A stretch of 64,000 nucleotides of DNA from JAJFKB01 sp965230515 (GTDB taxonomy: Bacteria > Pseudomonadota > Gammaproteobacteria > Pseudomonadales > IMCC2047). The stretch covers positions 1,240,001 to 1,304,000 of the forward strand of contig OZ246007.1 in NCBI GenBank assembly GCA_965230515.1, in the 5' to 3' direction. The notes under the pieces were generated by a model. That model saw only the letters and a list, made by a program, of their open reading frames with translations. It had not been told where the DNA came from and did no database searches. Below are positions 27,745 through 35,234 of this stretch, piece by piece (within the stretch, counting starts at the first letter, position 1; each line of letters starts with the position of its first letter). Both the position numbers and the translations under genes were made by a program.

Positions 27745-27782
27745 TGCGGTGAGTGACCAATCACTCACCGCAATATTATTAC
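27735..27782. repeat. Perfect 22-bp inverted repeat, candidate TetR operator
   Basis: Two exact 22-base arms (27735-27756 and 27761-27782) flank the four bases CCAA. The inner part reads GGTGAGTGA...TCACTCACC; the outer part is AT-rich. A TGA-G/A-TGA type half-site facing its complement is the style of operator used by some TetR-family fatty-acid regulators, and a TetR gene closes this operon. No T-run follows, so it is not an intrinsic terminator. The repeat is directly visible; the operator role is inferred. Confidence 0.85.
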
Positions 27783-27811
27783 GCTTTTATATCGATTTTG
27801 GGCATATACAG

Positions 27812-28576
27812 ATGATTGAACTTCTTGAAGAACTCGGGCTGGCTACCGCCACATTATCCAGTCCTCCGGTCAATGCCATCAATGATACGTGGCTGAATCG
27901 CTTCAATGAAATTTTGGCGGAAGTGGAAGCTAGTGAGAAAATCAAGGTGCTGCTTATCCGAAGTGGGCAAAAACAGTTTTGTGCCGGTGCTGATCTGAGC
28001 GTTATGAAAGCCCGTTTTGATACCCAGTCAGGACGCGAGCAAATGGTGATGATGGCGCAAGCAATGCAAACCACCTTTTCAAGACTGGAGAATCTTCCGG
28101 TTATCACGATCGCTCAGTTGCATGGAGCCGCGATGGGTGGTGGCCTGGAACTGGCTCTGGCATGTGATTTGAGAATCGCTGCGAAGGGAGCCAGGATTGC
28201 GCTTCCGGAAATCACCCTCGGCCTGCTACCCGGCGCCGGTGGCACGCAGCGTTTGACCAGGATATGTGGTGAGGCGACAGCGAAAAGACTGATACTGGGT
28301 GGTGAGGTGATCAGCGGCGAGTTGGCGGAAGCCTTCGGTGTCGTGCACTGGGCAGTTGACGATAATGATCTGGAGGCCTTTACCAGGGATTTAACGAACC
28401 GGCTTTCAACCTACCCGAAGCTCGCAATCTCCGAGTGCAAAAAATGTATTTCGGCATTTCCAGATGAGCGCATCGACGGTTATCAGGTCGAAATAGACGG
28501 CACCCGGAAATTATATGAAAGCCCCGAGTCACAAGGTCTCGTCAGGGCCTTTTTAGAAAAAACCGCAAAGCGTTAG
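27812..28576 (+). CDS. Enoyl-CoA hydratase (crotonase family)
   Basis: Likely hydrates a trans-2-enoyl-CoA. The 254-residue product has both oxyanion-hole segments (FCAGADLS, residues 56-63, and HGAAMGGGLELALACD, 104-119) and keeps both catalytic glutamates of classical hydratase: Glu113 in GGGLELAL and Glu133 in LPEITLGLLPGAGG. The ATG at 27812 is chosen because the upstream extension to 27677 is not family-like and contains the palindrome. It is first of a six-gene same-strand set (hydratase, SDR, crotonase, acyl-CoA dehydrogenase, SDR, TetR). Confidence 0.88.
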   Translation: MIELLEELGLATATLSSPPVNAINDTWLNRFNEILAEVEASEKIKVLLIRSGQKQFCAGADLSVMKARFDTQSGREQMVMMAQAMQTTFSRLENLPVITIAQLHGAAMGGGLELALACDLRIAAKGARIALPEITLGLLPGAGGTQRLTRICGEATAKRLILGGEVISGELAEAFGVVHWAVDDNDLEAFTRDLTNRLSTYPKLAISECKKCISAFPDERIDGYQVEIDGTRKLYESPESQGLVRAFLEKTAKR

Positions 28577-28619
28577 ATGGGTCATTACAGTTAATCAAAA
28601 GTAAACGGAAGGTTGAACG

Positions 28620-29366
28620 ATGAAACTAGCAGATAAAACAGCAATTATAACGGGTGCCGGATCCGGAATCGGTGCGGCGACGGCGAAAAAAATGGCGCAG
28701 GAAGGGGCGCATGTTTTTATTGGCGACATAAACCGGGACAATGGTGAGGCTGTCGCAGCGGAAATTCGGGAGTCTGGTGGACAGGCCGATTATGTCTATC
28801 TGGATGTCACTGACCAGGCATCGATTGAGGCCTGCCGGGACAAAATTGAATCAGCGAAAGGCGGTGTCGACATCATTGCCAACGTTGCAGGCTGGGGAAA
28901 GATTCAGCCATTCGTGGAGAATACGCCGGAATTCTGGCAGCAGGTCGTCAATATTAATTTTATGGGACCGATTATGGTCGCTCGTGCTTTTCTCGACAAA
29001 ATGATCGAGAGAGGAAGTGGCAAAATCGTCAATATTTCCAGTGATGCTGGCCGCGTGGGCAGCCTCGGTGAATCCGTTTATTCAGGTGCCAAAGGGGGCA
29101 TAATCGCATTCTCCAAGTCCCTGGCCAGGGAAGTTTCCCGGTTTAATATCACGGTGAATTGCGTCTGCCCCGGCCCGACCGATACACCATTGATGGATGC
29201 CGTACCAGAGCGGCACCGGGAAGCCTTTGTGCGCGCCACGCCGATGCGCCGACTGGCACAACCCGCTGAAATTGCGGATGCCATCATTTTCTTCTCAAGC
29301 GATCAATCCAGCTTTGTCACCGCTCAGGTGTTAAGCGTCAGTGGTGGCTTGTGCATGAGTGGTTAA
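28620..29366 (+). CDS. Short-chain dehydrogenase/reductase
   Basis: An NAD(P)-dependent classical SDR, probably oxidising the 3-hydroxyacyl-CoA made by the neighbouring hydratase. The 248-residue product has the cofactor motif TGAGSGIG (11-18), Asp36 after the second strand (FIGDIN, suggesting NAD), the NVAG motif in place of NNAG, and the catalytic Ser140/141, Tyr154 and Lys158 (VYSGAKGG). FabG-like and BadH-like (2-hydroxycyclohexanecarboxyl-CoA dehydrogenase) enzymes share this architecture; the substrate cannot be read from sequence. It starts 43 bp after the hydratase gene. Confidence 0.85.
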   Translation: MKLADKTAIITGAGSGIGAATAKKMAQEGAHVFIGDINRDNGEAVAAEIRESGGQADYVYLDVTDQASIEACRDKIESAKGGVDIIANVAGWGKIQPFVENTPEFWQQVVNINFMGPIMVARAFLDKMIERGSGKIVNISSDAGRVGSLGESVYSGAKGGIIAFSKSLAREVSRFNITVNCVCPGPTDTPLMDAVPERHREAFVRATPMRRLAQPAEIADAIIFFSSDQSSFVTAQVLSVSGGLCMSG

Positions 29367-29414
29367 TTGAGTTCACACAAATATCAGCCTGTAGAGACAT
29401 TATCGGAGTTTAAT

Positions 29415-30233
29415 ATGTACAAATTGAAAGCATCAGAATGGAAACCCGAACATTTCGGTTGGGAAGTTAAGGATGGTATTGCCACGGTAACGATGAACAT
29501 ACCCGAACGCAAAAACCCTTTAACATTTGAAAGCTATGCGGAGTTGCGTGACACCTTTCACAAGCTTCAGTACGCTGAAGATGTGCGTGCCGTGGTATTT
29601 ACCGGGGCAGGCGGTAATTTCTGTTCCGGCGGTGACGTACACGATATTATTGGACCACTGGTCAAGATGGATATGGATGGCCTGCTCACCTTTACCCGCA
29701 TGACCGGCAACCTGGTCAAGGAGATGCGTAATTGTCCACAACCTATTATCGCGGCAATTGATGGCATCTGTGTGGGTGCCGGGGCTATTATTTCGATGGC
29801 CAGTGATTTCCGCTATGCTACGCCCAAGGCAAAAACTGCATTTTTATTTGTCAAAGTGGGCCTGGCGGGTTGTGATATGGGGGCATGCTCGATCCTGCCG
29901 CGTATCATTGGCCACGGCAGGGCTTCGGAGTTGCTCTACACCGGACGAGTGATGAGGGCCGAGGAAGGTCAGGCGTGGGGTTATTTCAACGATATCGTGC
30001 CAGGCGAAGAGTTAATGGATAAGGCCTACAGTATGGCGAAAGAAATTGCCACAGGACCCTATTTTGCGCACACCGTTACCAAAAAGTGTCTGCATCAGGA
30101 GTGGAATCAAACCATCGAGCAGGCTTTGGAAACTGAAGCCGAAGCACAGGCGATATGCATGCAGACACAGGACTTCGAGCGTGCCTATCATGCGTTTGTG
30201 AATAAAACACTGCCCGAGTTTCAGGGTAATTAA
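29415..30233 (+). CDS. Crotonase-fold acyl-CoA enzyme lacking the hydratase glutamates
   Basis: A second crotonase homolog, probably not a simple hydratase. The 272-residue product keeps the oxyanion-hole loops (NFCSGGDVHDI, 68-78, and DGICVGAGAIIS). The position of the first hydratase Glu is Ile125, and the second falls on a hydrophobic residue (FLFVKVGL). It has an Asp (Asp154, LAGCDMGACSILPR) aligned with the Asp of dienoyl-CoA isomerases and near the Asp used in BadI/MenB-type enzymes. The ATG at 29415 has CGGAG seven bases before it and is preferred to a TTG at 29367 abutting the previous stop. Isomerase or ring hydrolase is more likely than hydratase. Confidence 0.8.
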   Translation: MYKLKASEWKPEHFGWEVKDGIATVTMNIPERKNPLTFESYAELRDTFHKLQYAEDVRAVVFTGAGGNFCSGGDVHDIIGPLVKMDMDGLLTFTRMTGNLVKEMRNCPQPIIAAIDGICVGAGAIISMASDFRYATPKAKTAFLFVKVGLAGCDMGACSILPRIIGHGRASELLYTGRVMRAEEGQAWGYFNDIVPGEELMDKAYSMAKEIATGPYFAHTVTKKCLHQEWNQTIEQALETEAEAQAICMQTQDFERAYHAFVNKTLPEFQGN

Positions 30234-30245
30234 AGGGTGAAATAG

Positions 30246-31406
30246 ATGCCGGATAAAACCTATCTGCAATGGCCATTCTTTGAACAACACCATCGCGACC
30301 GGGCAAACTCCCTGGACAGTTTTGCCAGAAAGGAACTGCTCGGGATTGCCAGCTCCGCTCATGCTAATCCCGAGACGATGGATGACGCGTGTCGGGAGTT
30401 GGTATCGAAACTCGCGCAGGCGGGATTCCTGGACTGTTGCACGGTTCAGGAATCCGGTCAGAGCTTTGATGTTCGAAGCATTTGCCTGAGCAGAGAGACA
30501 CTGGCATTTCATTCTGGCCTGATCGATTTTGCCTTTGCCATGCAGGGCCTGGGGTCAGGTCCGATATCATTGGCCGGCAATGATGAGCAGCGCGCTGAAT
30601 ATCTGCCCGCCGTTGCCCGAGGCGAAAAAATTGCTGCCTTCGCGCTATCGGAGCCAAATGCCGGAAGTGATGTGGGTGCCATGACCACAACCGCACAGGA
30701 AGTTGACGGGGAGTATGTGCTCAACGGCACCAAAACCTGGATTTCAAACGGTGGACTGGCTGACTTTTACACGCTGTTTGCACGGACCGGAGAGCAACCC
30801 GGTGCCAGAGGATTATCCGCTTTTATTGTCGATGCGAACAACCCGGGTTTAAAGGTGGTTGAACGCATTCCGGTCATTGCACCACACCCGCTGGCCACGA
30901 TCAAGCTGTCGGATTGCCGGGTACCCAAGTCTGCGATGATTGGTACCGGAGGCCAGGGATTTAAGATCGCCATGGCAACTCTGGATGTTTTCAGAACCAG
31001 TGTGGGCGCGGCATCCCTGGGGTTTGCACGGCGTGCTTTGCATGAAGCGCTGGGGTACTCAAAGGAACGTATTGCATTTGGTAAAGCGATCAGCGAATTT
31101 CAGTTAACACAGGCAAAGCTGGCGGAGATGGCCACCAGCGTTGATACCTCTGCCCTTCTGGTCTATCGTTCAGCATGGAGCAAGGATACATTGGGCGGGC
31201 GGAATACACTCCCCTCGGCCATGGCAAAAATGCACGCCACTGAAGAAGCTCAGCAGGTCATTGATAAAGCCGTTCAACTGTTTGGTGGCAAAGGGGTTGT
31301 AACCGGAGAAGTTGTGGAATCTCTATACCGCGAAATCCGGGCATTACGGATATATGAGGGAACAACGGAAGTGCAAAAACTGGTGATAGCCAGCCATCTT
31401 GAATAG
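30246..31406 (+). CDS. Acyl-CoA dehydrogenase
   Basis: An FAD enzyme that introduces the alpha-beta double bond in an acyl-CoA. The 386-residue product has the three usual domains: helical N-terminus, a middle beta domain with FALSEPNAGSDVGAM and GTKTWISNGG, and a C-terminal helical domain with the FAD-binding RIAFGKAISEFQLTQAKLAEM and QLFGGKGVV. The catalytic base is Glu371 (RIYEGTTEVQ), the position used by short- and medium-chain enzymes. It lies 12 bp after the crotonase gene. The N-terminus diverges from fatty-acid enzymes, so a branched or cyclic substrate is possible. Confidence 0.88.
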   Translation: MPDKTYLQWPFFEQHHRDRANSLDSFARKELLGIASSAHANPETMDDACRELVSKLAQAGFLDCCTVQESGQSFDVRSICLSRETLAFHSGLIDFAFAMQGLGSGPISLAGNDEQRAEYLPAVARGEKIAAFALSEPNAGSDVGAMTTTAQEVDGEYVLNGTKTWISNGGLADFYTLFARTGEQPGARGLSAFIVDANNPGLKVVERIPVIAPHPLATIKLSDCRVPKSAMIGTGGQGFKIAMATLDVFRTSVGAASLGFARRALHEALGYSKERIAFGKAISEFQLTQAKLAEMATSVDTSALLVYRSAWSKDTLGGRNTLPSAMAKMHATEEAQQVIDKAVQLFGGKGVVTGEVVESLYREIRALRIYEGTTEVQKLVIASHLE

Positions 31407-31420
31407 GTCCTGAACTCAAA

Positions 31421-32182
31421 GTGAACAGATCAGAAAACTTGAATTACTGCATCGCTGTCACCGGAGCCAGCAAAGGTATAGGTGCTGCAATCGCCCTGGA
31501 ACTGGCGCAAAGAGGTTTTACGGTAGCCTGCCTGAGCCGCTCCGGCGCGCTGCCAGCAAACCACCAAAATATCGCGTCAGGAACGTCGGACAAACTGGTT
31601 GGAATCTCCTGCGATATAACGGACCCTGAATCGGTCGGGGCCGCACTGTCCGAAGCCGATCAGTATTCTGGCGGACTGGGCGGTATCGTCAATAATGCCG
31701 GCATCGCAACAGGAGGATCTTCCGCCTCCCTTCCCCTGAGTGCCTTTGAAGAGGTGATGAAAACCAATGTCACCGGGTTGTTTTCCGTCTGTCAGACCGC
31801 CTACCCTTTTCTGGAAAAAAGGGAATCCAGCCTCATCGTCAATATCGGCTCTTTCTGGGATCGAATCGGTGGAAAGTCCTATGTCGCCTATTGCGCTTCA
31901 AAGGCGGCGATTGCGGCCATTACCCGCAGCCTAGCGGTTGAGTGGGCCAGGCAGGGTATTCGGGTACTCGATGTTGCACCCGGGTATGTAAAAACCGACA
32001 TGAACGCGGACCAGCTTGAGCAGGAACATGTAAAAGCGCATCTGAAAAAGCGTATACCCAGAGGTTATCCGGGCACCCCGGAAGAAATTGCCAAACTCGT
32101 TGCCAGCCTGTTTTGCGAAAACATTGCTTATCTCACGGGAACAACGATATGTATCGACGGCGGTCAGAGCATCGCGCCCTAG
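31421..32182 (+). CDS. Short-chain dehydrogenase/reductase (second of the operon)
   Basis: A classical SDR with TGASKGIG (14-21), the NNAG motif (GGIVNNAGIATGG), catalytic Ser in NIGSFWDR, and Tyr/Lys in SYVAYCASKAAIAAI. The C-terminus has VDVAPGYVKT-type and the family ending TTICIDGGQSIAP. Start is a GTG at 31421, 14 bp after the acyl-CoA dehydrogenase. Two different SDRs in one short operon suggest two oxidation steps at different carbons or stereocentres. The substrate is not assignable. Confidence 0.85.
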   Translation: MNRSENLNYCIAVTGASKGIGAAIALELAQRGFTVACLSRSGALPANHQNIASGTSDKLVGISCDITDPESVGAALSEADQYSGGLGGIVNNAGIATGGSSASLPLSAFEEVMKTNVTGLFSVCQTAYPFLEKRESSLIVNIGSFWDRIGGKSYVAYCASKAAIAAITRSLAVEWARQGIRVLDVAPGYVKTDMNADQLEQEHVKAHLKKRIPRGYPGTPEEIAKLVASLFCENIAYLTGTTICIDGGQSIAP

Positions 32183-32294
32183 CAGGCAATTCAGGCAAAA
32201 AAATAAGTCATGGCCCGCGCTGAGATTCCCCATAAAAGCATGATACCATTCGAACTGCTTGCGAACGGGTTTAATCAATTTTGGGTCATTAGAT

Positions 32295-32951
32295 ATGAGT
32301 AAGGGAAAAGCCATAAGAAGTTTTGTTAATGATCCTGAACTGGTCAAGCGCAGGCGGTTTGAAATCGTAGATGCGGCTGTCAGCCTTTTCTCGGACCTGG
32401 GTTTCTATAAGACCAAGATATCCGATATTGCGGAAAAGCTTGGTGTCAGCCAAGGCACTATATACAAGTATTTTGAAGAGAAGGATGATATTTTATATCT
32501 GGCCATACTGCATATTCTCGAAACCTATGAGAATGAGATTCCTCTCCATATTCAGGCCGCCAGAAATCCTGTAGAAAAAATATGCCTCGCATTGAAGGCC
32601 TACTGCACCGTAGTCGGCAAGATGCCTGACGAGACCGTACTGGCGTACAGATCCACAAAGTCCCTCTCCCCCAAACGCCAGGAATATATCAAAGAAGCCG
32701 AAGCCAAAACCAACAGACTGCTGGAAGAGTGCGTATCCGACTGTGTTAAAGAGGGGTTTTACGTGGACGTGAACGAACGCCTGCTGGCTTATCAATATGT
32801 GATGTACTGTCACTCCTGGGCGTTAAAAAACTGGGCATTGAGAGGACAGTTCGATCTGGACAGTTACATTGAAGAGGGCATCAAGCTGTTGATTGAGCCA
32901 TTTTTGACTGAAGCGGGCTGGCAATCCCACCGGGATAATAATAGCCGCTAA
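32295..32951 (+). CDS. TetR-family transcriptional regulator
   Basis: A ligand-responsive repressor, probably of this operon. The 218-residue product has an N-terminal TetR helix-turn-helix (RRRFEIVDAAVSLFSDLGFY, then ISDIAEKLGVSQGTIYKYF, then EEKDDILYLA), followed by a helical ligand domain. The ATG at 32295 is preferred to an upstream start at 32259. It lies 112 bp after the last SDR. Its probable operator is the palindrome at 27735-27782. The C-terminal end overlaps an antisense gene remnant by a few bases, so the last residues (HRDNNSR) may stem from a recombination junction. Confidence 0.88.
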   Translation: MSKGKAIRSFVNDPELVKRRRFEIVDAAVSLFSDLGFYKTKISDIAEKLGVSQGTIYKYFEEKDDILYLAILHILETYENEIPLHIQAARNPVEKICLALKAYCTVVGKMPDETVLAYRSTKSLSPKRQEYIKEAEAKTNRLLEECVSDCVKEGFYVDVNERLLAYQYVMYCHSWALKNWALRGQFDLDSYIEEGIKLLIEPFLTEAGWQSHRDNNSR

Positions 32952-33121
32952 AAATCTGCGAACAGCAGCACCCTGCACAGGTCTACCGGATCATTTGCCA
33001 ATGTCAATGCTTCGATCTTGTCGCTCAACTCCGGATAGCTGAGGTAGAGGTCAAGTATAAAATCCCGCAAGGTATCTACATCGATATCAGCCAGTTTTTC
33101 TTTGAGTTTATCGACATTCAT
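32948..33121 (-). pseudogene. Truncated 57-codon remnant of a hypothetical (DUF6880-like) gene
   Basis: The minus strand carries an ATG frame of 57 codons beginning MNVDKLKEKLADIDVDTLRD and continuing ILDLYLSYPELSDKIEAL, then a short odd tail ending LLFADF. The first 45 or so residues have the helical pattern of the N-terminus of much longer proteins of the DUF6880/SWIM-associated type, but the frame stops inside the end of the TetR gene. It reads as the left-over 5' end of a gene cut by a rearrangement. Family assignment is tentative. Confidence 0.45.
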
Positions 33122-33506
33122 AGGGCAAAATGAAAACTCGTCAAATCGTTCAGGCTTGTGTAGATAAAATCGTTCGCTCCAGATCGAAGAGAATCATTTC
33201 CTCATCAGACCAGACTGAGTCGGTTCAACAGTCGTCAACTCATAACGCGTTGTTCTGCCACCACCTGGTAACGGGATGATGATATTCTTGGCAACCAGGT
33301 CAGAAAGATCACGCCACGCTCGTTCAAAAGGCAAAATCTGAGGCCGACTGCTAATACCATGATTACGCCAAACCGCTACCCATGGTATTGCTGATATTCG
33401 TACTACAACGCGAGGGAAATACTATGAAAAATACCATTGATGATGCAGATCATATTATCAATTGGATTATTTTTATTGTTAATATTCAATTGGTTATAAA
33501 ATCCTA
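32952..33506. other. Gap with gene remnants between the TetR gene and guaA
   Basis: This 555-bp stretch has no intact gene. Both remnants it holds are on the minus strand (32948-33121 and 33194-33421). The last 85 bases before guaA are very AT-rich, with two CAATTGG-type repeats, and no clear terminator for guaA was found. It looks like a scar of lost accessory genes. Confidence 0.55.
33194..33421 (-). pseudogene. C-terminal gene remnant with winged-helix-like end (Fic-type or similar)
   Basis: A minus-strand open frame of 75 codons without any start codon ends in a protein-like segment: RPQILPFERAWRDLSDLVAK, then NIIIPLPGGGRTTRYELTTV and a short tail to a TGA at 33196-33194. A DLVAKxI...GGGRTTRYEL pattern is typical of the C-terminal winged helix of Fic-domain and related HTH proteins. 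The upstream part (to a stop at 33424-33422) is not recognisable. Interpreted as the 3' end of a lost gene; family identity is a guess from pattern only. Confidence 0.4.
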
Positions 33507-35084
33507 TCACTCCCACTCGATTGTCGCCGGTGGCTTCGAGGAGATATCGTAGGCGACACGGGAGATACCTTTAACCTCGTTAATAATCCTGCCGGATACT
33601 CGCTCCAGCAATTCATAAGGAAGATGCGCCCAGCGAGCCGTCATAAAATCAATGGTTTCTACGGCTCTGATTGCTACGACGTATTCATATTGACGCGCAT
33701 CACCGACCACACCGACCGACTTGACCGGCATGAAGACGGTAAAGGCCTGACTGGTTTTATGGTAGTAATCTGCTGCGTGCAACTCTTCAATAAAGATCGC
33801 ATCAGCTTCGCGCAGAATATCCGCGTACTCTTTCTTCACTTCACCAAGGATACGCACGCCCAACCCGGGTCCTGGGAAGGGATGCCGATAAACCATATCG
33901 TAGGGAAGGCCGAGTTCCAGGCCAATTTTACGCACTTCATCTTTAAACAGTTCCCGCAGGGGTTCGACCAGTTCCAGTTTCATATCGTCTGGCAGGCCAC
34001 CCACATTATGATGAGATTTGATCACATGCGCCTTACCGGTTTTGGCCGCCGCTGACTCAATAACATCCGGATAAATAGTTCCCTGCGCCAGCCATCGAAC
34101 TTCCTGTAATTTTTCCGCTTCCTCATCAAATATCTCGATGAAGGTGTTACCAATAATCTTACGTTTCTGCTCGGGGTCACTGACACCACGCAATCGCCCC
34201 AGGAACTCCCCTTCGGCGTCTACACGAATCACTTTGACGCCCATATTTTTGGCGAACATATCCATCACCTGATCGCCCTCATCCTTGCGTAACAATCCAT
34301 TATCGACAAACACACAGGTCAACTGACCACCGATCGCTTTGTGCAACAGCGCCGCTACAACTGAAGAATCCACGCCGCCGGACAGCCCCAACAGCACTTT
34401 GTCCTGGCCTACTTGCTGTTGCACCTTGTCAACCGCATCCTCAATGATATGTGCTGCAGTCCAGAGTCCTTCACACCCCGCTATCCCTTTGACGAAATGC
34501 TCCAGAATTCGTTGCCCCTGAAGCGTGTGTGTCACCTCCGGGTGAAACTGAACACCGTAAAAATGCCTGGATTCATCATACATACCCGCAATAGGCGCTG
34601 ACTCTGTCGAGGCGAGCAGTTCAAATCCAGCTGGCATAGTTGTGACCTTGTCACCATGACTCATCCACACATCCAGCAACGGCTGACCGTGGTCATCAAC
34701 ATGATCCGCAATATCCTGAAGCAGCGCGCTTTGCCCCTCCACACGAACCTGAGCATACCCAAACTCTCTTTCGCTTGAGGCCTGAACGGTACCACCCAAT
34801 TGCGCAGCCATGGTTTGCATGCCATAACAAATACCCAGCACCGGCACTCCCAGTTCAAAGATCGCTTCAGGGGCTCGCGGAGTTTGCGCGAGGGTAACTG
34901 ACTCGGGTCCACCGGCCAGAATGACGGCCCTTGGCTGAAATGCCTCAATCGCTTCGGCATCCATGTCAAAGGCATGAATCTCACAGTAAACACCAATTTC
35001 ACGCACTCGACGTGCGATCAGTTGAGTATATTGTGAACCAAAATCGAGAATCAGTATGCGTTCGGCATGTATGTCTTGATGCAT
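33507..35084 (-). CDS. guaA: GMP synthase (glutamine-hydrolysing)
   Basis: GuaA aminates XMP to GMP. The 525-residue product has an N-terminal class I amidotransferase domain (nucleophile Cys86 in LGICYGMQTM, His/Glu in FHPEVTHT), an ATP pyrophosphatase domain with LLGLSGGVDSSVVAALL, and the C-terminal dimerisation domain ending PPATIEWE. Length is standard. It lies 150 bp downstream of guaB, with a terminator hairpin immediately before its leader, so its level is probably lower than, or uncoupled from, guaB. Confidence 0.98.
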   Translation of the reverse strand: MHQDIHAERILILDFGSQYTQLIARRVREIGVYCEIHAFDMDAEAIEAFQPRAVILAGGPESVTLAQTPRAPEAIFELGVPVLGICYGMQTMAAQLGGTVQASSEREFGYAQVRVEGQSALLQDIADHVDDHGQPLLDVWMSHGDKVTTMPAGFELLASTESAPIAGMYDESRHFYGVQFHPEVTHTLQGQRILEHFVKGIAGCEGLWTAAHIIEDAVDKVQQQVGQDKVLLGLSGGVDSSVVAALLHKAIGGQLTCVFVDNGLLRKDEGDQVMDMFAKNMGVKVIRVDAEGEFLGRLRGVSDPEQKRKIIGNTFIEIFDEEAEKLQEVRWLAQGTIYPDVIESAAAKTGKAHVIKSHHNVGGLPDDMKLELVEPLRELFKDEVRKIGLELGLPYDMVYRHPFPGPGLGVRILGEVKKEYADILREADAIFIEELHAADYYHKTSQAFTVFMPVKSVGVVGDARQYEYVVAIRAVETIDFMTARWAHLPYELLERVSGRIINEVKGISRVAYDISSKPPATIEWE

Positions 35085-35110
35085 TCTTATTTATCTCTAC
35101 TATTCCACAT

Positions 35111-35134
35111 AATAAAAACGGGGCACCGGGCCCC
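35111..35134 (-). terminator. Intrinsic terminator or attenuator between guaB and guaA
   Basis: On the minus strand GGGGC CCGGT GCCCC (35134-35120) is followed by GTTTTTATT, a standard rho-independent signal. It ends only 27 bases before the guaA ATG, so it either attenuates guaB-to-guaA read-through or isolates guaA. Confidence 0.8.
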
Positions 35135-35234
35135 ATATTCCGCAGACCGCCGGATTCGTGCGTTTCACCAGCGGTCGATCTGATATCCGGCGCTGACCGG
35201 ATCTACAAGTTTCGTCTTAACCGAATACGCGCGG

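Larger units (their letters stand above)
27258..27811. other. Non-coding gap before the acyl-CoA operon
   Basis: This 554-bp stretch separates divergent tadA and the catabolic operon. No gene is supported. The frame of the enoyl-CoA hydratase stays open back to a GTG at 27677, but the palindrome and promoter lie inside that extension, and homology begins only at the ATG at 27812. Bases 27258-27700 show no recognisable structure. The right end holds the promoter and inverted repeat listed separately. Confidence 0.6.

Noticed and set aside
27677..27811. N-terminal extension of the first enoyl-CoA hydratase to a GTG at 27677
   Set aside because: The extension is translated palindrome and promoter sequence with no family similarity; the ATG at 27812 fits the fold start.
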